From the NCBI GenBank assembly GCA_036524155.1, contig DATDCV010000262.1, forward strand, positions 1-5,601: DNA of 5,601 nucleotides, in the 5' to 3' direction. Every line of letters starts with the position of its first letter. The first letter of the stretch is position 1. This DNA comes from DATDCV01 sp036524155. Its GTDB lineage: Bacteria; Verrucomicrobiota; Verrucomicrobiia; Limisphaerales; UBA8199. Positions 1-5,601 of the stretch are shown here, piece by piece. The position numbers were made by a program, and so were the translations under genes. The notes under the pieces are model-generated. The model was not told the DNA's origin. It searched no databases and saw only the letters and a program-made list of their open reading frames with translations.

Positions 1-667
1 GGGCGAGGCGGTTGGAATCGAGGTTTTCGTGGAGGCCGAGGCCGACGCCCCAGCCGTAGCCTTTGAGCGCGTACCAGACCAGGGCGCTGGAGCCGTCGGG
101 GGCGCGCCAGCGGAACAGGGTGGAATCCGGCGGCCCCATGCGGGTCATCACCATGAACGGCAAACCGGATTTCTTCAGGATTTGAGGATACTGCGAGGTG
201 TAACCGGGCAAGTCGCCGAGGTGCGACACCTGCGGATCAACGCCGAATATTTCGCGCGCATACTGTTTCCCGTAAAGGTGGTTCCGCACCTGCGCTTCGC
301 CGCGGGGCAGATTCTGGTATATGCCGGCCCACTTCGGCGCAATCTCAATACGTCCCTCCTTGACCAGCCGCTTGAAGTTCTCCAACTCCGCTGTGCCCTG
401 GCGCGACTGTCGGAAGTTCTCCACGAAAACATCGTCCTCGAGCAGGAAGCGAAACTCCGGGTGCTGGAGCGCAATCTGCACGGCTTTGCTGGTGATCCGG
501 TTGCCTCGGCTGAGACACTCTTCCCGCGTCCCAGCCCAGAAAAGATCCAGATGCGAAAACGGGACGATATACACATCAGTCGGTGCAGTGGCACCCTGAG
601 CCGCGCCGGCGACGGCGCCACCAGCCACACAGGCCATCGCCGTCAATAAGGTCACAAGTCGTTTCAT
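1..667 (-). CDS. Exported GH38 alpha-mannosidase-like glycosidase, N-terminal part (gene continues beyond position 1)
   Basis: The frame is open from ATG 667 to the left edge (222 codons, no stop), so this is the N-terminal portion of a larger protein; GH38 proteins are usually about 800-1000 residues. Residues 1 to about 22 look like a Sec signal peptide: MKR, then a hydrophobic Leu/Val/Ala stretch, then small residues (AGA) before AQG. Cys13 lies too early and lacks a good lipobox, so I do not call a lipoprotein. The GH38 catalytic domain follows. FSHLDLFW at 37-44 carries the expected zinc-ligand pair His39 and Asp41. GDLPGY at 151-156, followed by PQILKKSGL, matches the nucleophile region, making Asp152 the likely nucleophile. 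The family would hydrolyse alpha-mannosides; the leader places the enzyme in the periplasm or outside. A weak purine-rich stretch (GAGAGAG, 4 nt before ATG) may act as ribosome binding site. It lies 115 nt after the RraA-like gene and may be co-transcribed. The family call is secure; substrate and linkage are unknown. Confidence 0.87.
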   Translation of the reverse strand, partial: MKRLVTLLTAMACVAGGAVAGAAQGATAPTDVYIVPFSHLDLFWAGTREECLSRGNRITSKAVQIALQHPEFRFLLEDDVFVENFRQSRQGTAELENFKRLVKEGRIEIAPKWAGIYQNLPRGEAQVRNHLYGKQYAREIFGVDPQVSHLGDLPGYTSQYPQILKKSGLPFMVMTRMGPPDSTLFRWRAPDGSSALVWYALKGYGWGVGLGLHENLDSNRLA

Positions 668-782
668 AACACTCTCTCGAAGTCTGGAATTCCATTCGAA
701 CCCTGGCCAGAGGCCTGGCTGCACCGAGGGCCCATCGACTGTCGTGGCCTTTCGGGTTTCGGCCTTCGGTTTTCGGATCTCG
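668..782. other. Intergenic gap before the exported GH38 gene
   Basis: This 115-nt gap separates the RraA-like stop (TAA, 785-783) from the GH38 start (667). It holds the heptad repeat, a small GC hairpin (GCCAG 706-710, loop AGGC, CTGGC 715-719) and a weak GAGAGAG just before the GH38 ATG. I see no convincing -35/-10 pair on the minus strand and no hairpin followed by a T-run. Read-through from the upstream genes is plausible, but an unrecognised promoter cannot be excluded. Confidence 0.5.
750..777. repeat. Fourfold imperfect 7-bp tandem repeat (TTTCGGN)
   Basis: On the plus strand the units are TTTCGGG, TTTCGGC, CTTCGGT and TTTCGGA, with the TTCGG core at 751, 758, 765 and 772, exactly 7 bp apart. 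It begins 6 nt beyond the stop codon of the RraA-like gene, in the only intergenic gap of the window. It may be a simple-sequence expansion or one copy of a genome-wide intergenic repeat. Flanking GGCC copies (746-749 and 761-764) could pair, but only in a 4-bp stem. Confidence 0.6.
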
Positions 783-1622
783 TTACAGCCTCCGGTGCCG
801 CTTAAAGACCTCGACCGGGTCGTCGCCGCGTTTGAAGTCCACGCGGGCGGCATCCTCGATGCCGGCGATCCGTTCGGCTTCCAGCAAGACCGGCATAATC
901 AGCGCCTTGGGCACCACCAGCACACCGTCGATATCGCCGAAGATCATGTCACCCGGATTCACGACGACGGTTTCCGACAACTCGCCGGACATCAGGATCG
1001 GCACCTGGTGGGCCAGCGTCATGACGCGGCCAAAGGCCTCGACGGGGCTGTGATACCGCGCGAAGACCGGGAAACCCATGGAGGTCAGCATGCCGCTGTC
1101 GCGTGTGCCGCCGTCGATCAACGCGCCGACAGCGCCGTGCGCGGCCGCCGACGTCGCGCTGAGTTCGCCATAAAGCGCCACGTTGAACGGCGTCGTGCGG
1201 TCGCGAACTTCGATGCACGGATGGGTCATCTCCTTCAACGCGTTGAGCCGGCGAAACCGTACCGACTCATCCTTCACGGCGCTCGTGGTGCCCTTGAAGG
1301 TAAAGGCCGGCCCCGCCAGCTTCATTTCGGGTGAAATAGGGTGAATCTCGTGGGCCAGCGCCTGGTTGGCATAGCCGAAGTGTTCAAGAATATCAAACAC
1401 CAGGCCGGCATAGAGGCGTTTGTAGCGCGCGGAGATCGCCGGCATTTCCTCTGGCGAAATGTCTCCGTTGGGCGCGTTCGCCGGACCGGCCGGCGCTAGA
1501 GTTTGAGGTGCCGGGCCGTTGGATCCGGGAGCGGCGGCGGTTGACGCGCCCGTTTCAGTTGGTTGTTTTGCTCTCATATCTTTCTTTCGGGATTTCATTC
1601 TTGGGGTTCCTTGAGCGCTCAT
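783..1622 (-). CDS. RraA-like / 4-hydroxy-4-methyl-2-oxoglutarate aldolase-fold protein with extended N-terminus
   Basis: 279 residues from ATG 1622. The family core starts near residue 60 and ends at 279. Signature features: GEL at 152-154, then DGGTRD at 170-175, then GFPVFAR at 183-189, and late GD-x-I-x-GD-x-DGV-x-VVP at 224-238. Known family members use a (D/E)-X20-R-D arrangement for Mg2+ and substrate binding; here it is Glu153, Arg174, Asp175. Characterised members cleave or decarboxylate 2-oxo acids to give pyruvate, while E. coli RraA binds RNase E; the retained R-D and the sugar-acid neighbourhood favour an enzyme. The acidic residue often found three positions after R-D is Met178, so standard HMG aldolase activity is doubtful. 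Residues 1-20 are basic and about 21-55 are Ala/Pro/Gly-rich and probably disordered, longer than usual for a family of roughly 160-240 residues. Starts at 1598 (M9) or 1577 (M16) are possible. It sits 20 nt after the SDR gene. Older databases misname this family as menaquinone methyltransferase. Confidence 0.88.
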   Translation of the reverse strand: MSAQGTPRMKSRKKDMRAKQPTETGASTAAAPGSNGPAPQTLAPAGPANAPNGDISPEEMPAISARYKRLYAGLVFDILEHFGYANQALAHEIHPISPEMKLAGPAFTFKGTTSAVKDESVRFRRLNALKEMTHPCIEVRDRTTPFNVALYGELSATSAAAHGAVGALIDGGTRDSGMLTSMGFPVFARYHSPVEAFGRVMTLAHQVPILMSGELSETVVVNPGDMIFGDIDGVLVVPKALIMPVLLEAERIAGIEDAARVDFKRGDDPVEVFKRHRRL

Positions 1623-1635
1623 TTTCAGTGGAATG

Positions 1636-1642
1636 CCTCCTT
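1636..1642 (-). promoter_or_regulatory. Strong Shine-Dalgarno for the RraA-like gene
   Basis: Minus-strand AAGGAGG directly follows the SDR stop codon (TAG, 1645-1643). It is the only full-consensus ribosome binding site at a gene junction here. The gap to ATG 1622 is 13 nt, longer than ideal; an in-frame CTG at 1628-1626 lies at 7 nt. A second AAGGAA (1612-1607) lies 8 nt before the in-frame ATG at 1598. Confidence 0.75.
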
Positions 1643-2404
1643 CTATAGTTTTCGCAACAGCAGGCCTCCATCGACGTAGATAGTGGCTCCCGTTACGTAA
1701 TCGGATTCGGCCGAGGTCAGAAAGACCACCGCGCCGACGCAATCTTCGGTATCGCCCAAACGGTTGCACGGAATGCGGGTGAGCAACCGCGAGCGCACTT
1801 CCGGCACCGACAGCGCTGCGCTGTTCATTTCGGTCAGGATGGCTCCCGGCGAAACCGCGTTGACATTGATTCGGTGCTCCGCCAGTTCGAGCGCCAACGA
1901 TTTGGTCAGCATCGCAAGGCCGCCCTTGCTGACGCTGTAAGCCGAGCGCAAGTTCAAAGGCACAGTGTCGTGGCAACTGGAGATGTTGATGATGCGGCCG
2001 CCTTTCCCGGCCTGGATCATCGCACACGCGGCTTTCTGGCTGAGAAAATAGACGCCCTTAAGGTTCACGCCCAGCGTGTGATCAAACTGCTCCTCGGTGG
2101 TGGTCAGAAACGACTCCCGATATTCCAGGCCCGCGTTGTTCACCAGGATGTCCAGCCTGCCGAAGCGCTGGAATGCGGCGTCAATGAGAAGCTGATGCTC
2201 GGCCAGGTTCCGCACGTCCGCCCGCACCGCCACCGCCCGACCGCCGCCCGCCACGATGTCCGCGACCACCCGTTCCGCCTCGGCCGCCGAGCGCGAGTAA
2301 TTCACCACCACGGCCGCGCCTTCGTGCGCGAAGCCCTTGGCGAGGGCGACCCCAATGCCCCGGCCCGCGCCCGTAACGATTGCCACTCGATCTTTGAGTC
2401 TCAT
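1643..2404 (-). CDS. Classical SDR-family NAD(P)-dependent oxidoreductase
   Basis: 253 residues from ATG 2404, the normal classical-SDR length. The Rossmann glycine motif TGAGRGIG is at 11-18, adenine-pocket Asp63 in ADV, and NNAG at 89-92. The catalytic tetrad is complete: Asn114, Ser143, Tyr156 and Lys160 (YSVSK). VNAVSPG at 181-187 and the closing YVDGG are typical of the glucose dehydrogenase / 3-oxoacyl-ACP reductase-like subfamily. No acidic residue ends strand beta-2 (VVVNYSRS, 32-39), which hints at NADP(H) or dual cofactor use. I chose this start because the family begins a few residues before the glycine motif and ATG 2404 overlaps the transporter stop as ATGA; an upstream in-frame start at 2542 would add 46 non-homologous residues inside the transporter gene. 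Beside a UxuA-like gene, an SDR could be a fructuronate reductase (as B. subtilis YjmF) or a mannose/aldose 1-dehydrogenase. Substrate cannot be read from the sequence. Cytoplasmic. Confidence 0.9.
   Translation of the reverse strand: MRLKDRVAIVTGAGRGIGVALAKGFAHEGAAVVVNYSRSAAEAERVVADIVAGGGRAVAVRADVRNLAEHQLLIDAAFQRFGRLDILVNNAGLEYRESFLTTTEEQFDHTLGVNLKGVYFLSQKAACAMIQAGKGGRIINISSCHDTVPLNLRSAYSVSKGGLAMLTKSLALELAEHRINVNAVSPGAILTEMNSAALSVPEVRSRLLTRIPCNRLGDTEDCVGAVVFLTSAESDYVTGATIYVDGGLLLRKL
2401..2404 (-). promoter_or_regulatory. ATGA stop/start overlap, MFS transporter to SDR
   Basis: The SDR ATG (2404-2402) overlaps the transporter TGA (2403-2401). A purine-rich AGAGAAGAA lies shortly before it within the transporter's Lys/Glu-rich tail (FLKEKKQL) and may serve as ribosome binding site. 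Confidence 0.8.
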
Positions 2405-3753
2405 AGTTGTTTCTTCTCTTTGAGGAAGAAAAACAGGATCGCGCAGGCCAGCACATGCGCCGACCCCGCGATGATGAACAGCGAGGCGTAGGAGTGCCGC
2501 ACGTCCACCCCGCCGCGTTCCAGCAGATAGCCCGCCAGCCACGCTATCAAAATGCCTCCAAACTGCCCTGTGCCCGCCGACAATCCCAACACCGAGCCCA
2601 CGACGCGTTCGGGGAACACGTCGGACATCAATGCCGCCGTGCTAATGAACCACGTATAGCAAATGAACGCCATCATCGCGAGCAACGCGATCGACACGCC
2701 CGCCGACCCGACGTAGCCGGTCAGCATCCCCAGAGGGGCGATGGCACCCGTGACATACAGGCACGTCTTCCGCGCCTGCGCCGCCGCCATCCCGCGACGA
2801 ATCAGCCAATCCGAAGCCAGCCCGCCGAACATCCCTCCCATCCCGCCGAACAGGAATGGAATCCAGCCGAACAGCGCCATTTGCTTTAGATCGAATTTCC
2901 AGACTTCCGCCAAGTATTTCGGCATCCAGGCGATATAAAAGACCCAGACTGGGTCGTTCAGCAGTCGCACACCGACTATAGCGAGGACTTTTTTATTTTT
3001 GAGCAGGTCGAGAAACGTGTGGGGCTCGGCCGCTTTTTCCGCCGGGGTAGGCGAAGCTTCCACCGCCACCCGCGGACCGTCCATGGACACCGAGGGCATC
3101 CGGTAAGCCAGGGCCCAAACAATGACCCATACTATTCCGACCAGGCCCGGCACCACAAAGGCGGAGCGCCAGCCAAAATGCAGCGCCAGAGTCGCCACGA
3201 TTGGAACGGAGATCAGGCTGCCTACCGAACTGCCGGAGGACCAAATGGCAATCGGCAGGCCGCGTTCTTCCTTCGAGAACCAGCGCGCCGTGGCTCGCAG
3301 CGCGGCAGGGTAGTTGCCCGGCTCGCCAATCCCGAGGAAGAAGCGGACGACGCCGAAGCTCAAGGCGCCTCGGGCAAACGCATGCAGAATCTCCGCGATG
3401 GACCACCACACCACACAGGCCGTCATTCCGACTTTCTCACCCACCACATCGACAAACCTCCCCGCCGCTACGTACATCACTGCATACGCAAACTGGAAGG
3501 CCATGATAATACGCGCGTAGTCGGCCTGGCTGATGTCGAACTTTTCTGAAAGGGTGGGCGCGAGGATGGCCAGCGTGTTCTTGTCTACCAGGTTCAAAAT
3601 GGTGGAAAGCGTCATCCAACCGATCAGGAACCAGCGAAGCCTTCGCTCGGCGTGCGTGAGCGATTCCGCGAAGGTGCGGGCGGGGGCCGCCGCCGCTCCG
3701 TTCCCGTCGGGTCGAGCGCGCTCAGGAATTCTATTCACGGGCGCTCCGCTCAT
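2401..3753 (-). CDS. MFS transporter, anion:cation symporter (ACS) family, hexuronate/galactonate type
   Basis: 450 residues with twelve hydrophobic segments, roughly at 42-63, 82-103, 109-127, 131-152, 166-190, 197-217, 256-282, 289-315, 328-348, 350-372, 385-410 and 420-444. The N-terminus (about 40 residues) is cytosolic and Ala-rich; a hydrophilic central loop spans about 218-255. GIGEPGNYPAALRATARWF at 141-159 and SSGSSVGS after it are the ACS hallmark (ExuT, GudP, DgoT). By alignment by eye with E. coli DgoT (constant offset of 11), the proton-site acids correspond to Asp57 and Glu144, and a substrate-site arginine to Arg137; the other, Arg47 in DgoT, is Lys58 here. Likely role: proton-driven import of a hexuronate or aldonate across the inner membrane. 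Its ATG overlaps the stop of the UxuA-like gene, and its stop overlaps the SDR start, so translation is probably coupled. Family sure; substrate not. Confidence 0.92.
   Translation of the reverse strand: MSGAPVNRIPERARPDGNGAAAAPARTFAESLTHAERRLRWFLIGWMTLSTILNLVDKNTLAILAPTLSEKFDISQADYARIIMAFQFAYAVMYVAAGRFVDVVGEKVGMTACVVWWSIAEILHAFARGALSFGVVRFFLGIGEPGNYPAALRATARWFSKEERGLPIAIWSSGSSVGSLISVPIVATLALHFGWRSAFVVPGLVGIVWVIVWALAYRMPSVSMDGPRVAVEASPTPAEKAAEPHTFLDLLKNKKVLAIVGVRLLNDPVWVFYIAWMPKYLAEVWKFDLKQMALFGWIPFLFGGMGGMFGGLASDWLIRRGMAAAQARKTCLYVTGAIAPLGMLTGYVGSAGVSIALLAMMAFICYTWFISTAALMSDVFPERVVGSVLGLSAGTGQFGGILIAWLAGYLLERGGVDVRHSYASLFIIAGSAHVLACAILFFFLKEKKQL
3750..3753 (-). promoter_or_regulatory. ATGA stop/start overlap, UxuA-like gene to MFS transporter
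   Basis: The transporter ATG (3753-3751) overlaps the TGA (3752-3750) of the dehydratase. Upstream there is only a weak GGGAA about 10 nt away, which again favours coupled translation. Confidence 0.8.
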
Positions 3754-4721
3754 TGCCGTGGAATTCCCAACGCGTCCATCAGCCCCATGATGTATCCATC
3801 GGCAAACAGCCGGCCCAGGGTTCCGTAGCCTGGTTGGTCGTTGGGTTCGCCGGCCAGCGTCGGCACGTGATCACACCGCACCGGGCCACCGAACCCGGCC
3901 GCGTGACAATCCTGCAAGGTTTCCTTCAACGCGGTCGCGGCCTCATCATGGAAAACTTCTTCAAAGCATTCCGCGGTGCCATGCACGTCTCGCAAATGGA
4001 GAAAGAACAGACGCCGCTGATTGGTGAGCCGCCGCACGCAGTCCCTCAGGTCGGCGCCCATTAGCTTGAAGTTGGCGCGGCAAAAGGTAACACCGTTGCT
4101 GGGGCTTGGCGCGAGCGCATAGGCCTTTTCGAAGCTCTCGATGGTCCCGAAGATTCGGCCGACGCCCCGAAGCGAGGGGAGCGGTGGATCGTCGGGGTGC
4201 AGCGCCATGCGAACGCCGGCCTTTTCGGCTACCGGCATGACTCTCTGAATGAAGGTGCGATAGTTTTCCCAAATCCACCTGGCCGGGACCTCGCCCGCTT
4301 CGGTCAGCGCCGCGGGCATCTCCTTGAGGTCAAATCGGGACAGCAGTGCGCCGCCCCGACCCTGAACATCATCTTTGCTCCGCCACCAGCCGATCTGGGC
4401 CATAAAGTTGTAGCACAGCAGCGGGATTCCCAGTTCGCCCATATTCCGCAGCATCTGGCAGTAGCACTTGATGTCTTCGTCGCGCCCCTCGAGACCGAGC
4501 TTGATTCGACGCATGTCAAACTGGTCCCCTTCCAGCCCATAGATTTGGAGTCCCGCTGCCGCGAACTCGCGCTGTAACTGGCGCAGAGTGTCGATCTCCC
4601 AGACCGGTTTCAGGCCCGTCCGTTCCGGCTTGGCGTTCACGATGGCCCGGCGGATGCCCATTTGCGCCGCCAACTGCCAAAGCTGGTGCGGACGCGGCGG
4701 GAGGTATTCAGTGAGGATCAT
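3750..4721 (-). CDS. uxuA: UxuA-type mannonate dehydratase (short form)
   Basis: 323 residues from ATG 4721. Known UxuA proteins convert D-mannonate to 2-keto-3-deoxy-D-gluconate with Mn2+ in a TIM barrel. Family landmarks in order: GRDEDIKCYCQMLRNMGELGI at 79-99, CYNFM at 103-107, VMPVAEKAGVRMALHPDDPP at 161-180, GVTFC at 210-214, FFLHLRDVHG at 239-248, FHDE at 257-260, CDHVPTLAGE at 283-292. The metal ligands known in the family correspond to His175, Cys214, His242 and Asp284, with catalytic His285 next. It is about 70 residues shorter than E. coli UxuA (394), mainly between CYNFM and the VMPVAE segment. Usual substrate-loop motifs differ: QFDM (67-70) where PVH is common, and GWWRS (111-115) where DWTRT is common. 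I chose ATG 4721, not the in-frame start at 4790, because UxuA homology begins there and the ATG overlaps the GH38 stop. A sister activity on another aldonate is possible. Confidence 0.85.
   Translation of the reverse strand: MILTEYLPPRPHQLWQLAAQMGIRRAIVNAKPERTGLKPVWEIDTLRQLQREFAAAGLQIYGLEGDQFDMRRIKLGLEGRDEDIKCYCQMLRNMGELGIPLLCYNFMAQIGWWRSKDDVQGRGGALLSRFDLKEMPAALTEAGEVPARWIWENYRTFIQRVMPVAEKAGVRMALHPDDPPLPSLRGVGRIFGTIESFEKAYALAPSPSNGVTFCRANFKLMGADLRDCVRRLTNQRRLFFLHLRDVHGTAECFEEVFHDEAATALKETLQDCHAAGFGGPVRCDHVPTLAGEPNDQPGYGTLGRLFADGYIMGLMDALGIPRQ
4718..4721 (-). promoter_or_regulatory. ATGA stop/start overlap, GH38 to UxuA-like gene
   Basis: Minus-strand ATGA contains the UxuA-like ATG (4721-4719) and the GH38 TGA (4720-4718). 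Only weak ribosome-binding potential precedes it, so translation is likely to be coupled by termination-reinitiation. Confidence 0.8.
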
Positions 4722-5601
4722 CGAGTTTGGAGCCGAATGGTCAGGATCTGGTTTGGTTTGATATGGAAGCGCACAGAGTCGGAGTCGCACTTCAGGGCCT
4801 TTCCGGGGGTTTCAACGGCCGTCGCCTCGGTCGCTGACGATACTCTGAAGAGCGGCAAACGAACCGCGCCGTCGCACTCGCGGCCTCCGGTTTCGAGGAC
4901 CCGCAGCACCAGGCCCCGGCCATCCTCGGCGGCCTTAAACGCGCTGACGATGATGTTCTGGGGTTCGACCAGGACAAAGCCGGCCTCAGCGGGAGGCAAC
5001 CTTCCCGCGCGGCCCGGGGGTTTGTCACTGGCCTTGAGTTCAGAAATTTCGAATGGAGTGCGCGTTTCCCGGCCAAATCGGGCGGTTTCTGCGGGCGCAA
5101 AATGAGGTCCGCTGGTGATGGCATAACGGCTCGCCAGTTCCCATGATTTCTGGCCCGCCCACTTTGCCGACCAATAATTGTTCAACAGGTAGGAAAAGAC
5201 CGTCGGAGAAGCATTGGTGAAATAGCAAGGCCAGCGGCCGCGGTAAATGTCGCCGAGACTGAGCAGCGGCGCGTCAACCACGCCGAGGTCCACCGAGGCC
5301 TGGCCATCTTCGACATTCACCGTCTGTTGGAGCGAGAACCACTCGCTGCACGCACCCTCGAGGAGGTTTTTGGCCGGATCGACGAAACCGTTGGCGATAT
5401 CGTAGCGGAATTGGGGTTTGCTCATCGCCCAGGGGAAAGCGAAATAGGAAGCCTGCTTGGCATAGAGCAGATCGACCTGGATCGTGTTGCGCAACTCGAT
5501 GCGCTTGACTCCGTCAGGCAACAGGATCTCCGTTTCGATTAGGGGCGTGTGCTCCGCGCGCGCAACCAGCCGGATCCTTCGACCCCAGGGAGTCCGCTCG
5601 T
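4718..5601 (-). CDS. GH38 alpha-mannosidase-like protein, C-terminal part (start lies beyond position 5601)
   Basis: The frame is open from the right edge to TGA 4720-4718, giving 293 visible residues of the C-terminal region; the catalytic domain is outside. Visible signatures of GH38 C-terminal beta-domains: LPDGVKRIELRN near residues 27-38, YFAFPW just after, EGACSEWFSLQ, then DAPLLSLGDIYRGRWP (the usual acidic/Arg segment), a NNYW...SRYAITSG stretch, and the end block NIIVSAFKAAEDGRGLVLRV plus PNQILTIRL. An in-frame TTG at 5521 has been read as a start, but clear family sequence (LVARAEHTPLIETEIL) lies upstream of it, so it is internal. The stop overlaps the ATG of the UxuA-like gene. Family role: hydrolysis of alpha-mannosides. 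Whether it is exported cannot be seen. It is not the same gene as the exported GH38 at the other end of the window, which is a second member downstream on the same strand. Confidence 0.87.
   Translation of the reverse strand, partial: ERTPWGRRIRLVARAEHTPLIETEILLPDGVKRIELRNTIQVDLLYAKQASYFAFPWAMSKPQFRYDIANGFVDPAKNLLEGACSEWFSLQQTVNVEDGQASVDLGVVDAPLLSLGDIYRGRWPCYFTNASPTVFSYLLNNYWSAKWAGQKSWELASRYAITSGPHFAPAETARFGRETRTPFEISELKASDKPPGRAGRLPPAEAGFVLVEPQNIIVSAFKAAEDGRGLVLRVLETGGRECDGAVRLPLFRVSSATEATAVETPGKALKCDSDSVRFHIKPNQILTIRLQTR

Noticed and set aside
29..649. Long plus-strand open frame (206 codons) opposite the left GH38 gene
   Set aside because: It is antisense to a minus-strand frame with clear GH38 motifs. 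Its product is Arg/His/Ala-rich with no recognisable domain, as expected of a GC-rich shadow frame.
704..721. GC hairpin (GCCAG-AGGC-CTGGC) as a terminator
   Set aside because: The stem is only 5 bp plus wobble pairs, and no T-run follows on either strand.
744..1334. Plus-strand frame of 196 codons over the RraA-like gene
   Set aside because: Its composition is low in structure and no family is recognisable; the opposite strand encodes a complete RraA-like core.
1623..2027. Upstream extension of the RraA-like frame to 2027
   Set aside because: The added 135 residues lie inside the SDR gene, are Arg-rich and resemble no domain. A Shine-Dalgarno sequence sits just before ATG 1622.
1874..2491. 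Plus-strand frame of 205 codons over the SDR gene
   Set aside because: It is antisense to a complete SDR with an intact catalytic tetrad, and no domain is recognisable.
2405..2542. Upstream start for the SDR at 2542
   Set aside because: It adds 46 residues overlapping the transporter C-terminus and precedes the normal SDR beginning; ATG 2404 forms an ATGA overlap.
4722..4790. Upstream start for the UxuA-like gene at 4790
   Set aside because: The extra 23 residues are out-of-frame reading of the GH38 C-terminus. Family homology starts at ATG 4721.
4662..5105. Plus-strand frame of 147 codons over the right GH38 gene
   Set aside because: It is Ser/Arg/Pro-rich, has no domain, and is antisense to strong GH38 C-terminal sequence.

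Overview
The window is a compact, GC-rich bacterial catabolic locus. Six genes all lie on the minus strand and read from high to low coordinates; the two outer genes run off the window. Third codon positions are mostly G/C. GH38 mannosidases next to an ACS-family sugar-acid transporter, a UxuA-like dehydratase and an RraA-like protein suggest a polysaccharide-degrading Verrucomicrobiota, Planctomycetota or Acidobacteriota genome. This placement is inference: no rRNA or phylogenetic marker is present.

Layout in transcription order: (1) 5601-4718, C-terminal part of a GH38 alpha-mannosidase-like protein; (2) 4721-3750, a short UxuA-type mannonate dehydratase; (3) 3753-2401, an MFS transporter of the anion:cation symporter type (ExuT/DgoT-like); (4) 2404-1643, a classical SDR dehydrogenase; (5) 1622-783, an RraA-like / HMG-aldolase-fold protein with an unusual Ala/Pro-rich N-terminus; (6) 667-1, the signal peptide and N-terminal catalytic region of a second GH38-type protein. 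Junctions 1/2, 2/3 and 3/4 are all 4-nt ATGA overlaps. Junction 4/5 is a 20-nt gap holding a perfect AAGGAGG. Only the 115-nt gap between genes 5 and 6 is real intergenic space; it carries a fourfold 7-bp repeat and no promoter or terminator I can recognise.

The genes are probably one transcription unit for using mannose-containing or sugar-acid-containing glycans. GH38 enzymes would release sugar, the MFS protein would import an acidic sugar with protons, the SDR would interconvert a sugar or keto-acid with an aldonate, and the UxuA-like enzyme would dehydrate the aldonate to a 2-keto-3-deoxy acid. The RraA-like protein could be the pyruvate-releasing aldolase that ends the route. The families are well supported by sequence; the joined pathway is a hypothesis. 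No regulator, kinase or standard KDPG aldolase is in the window.
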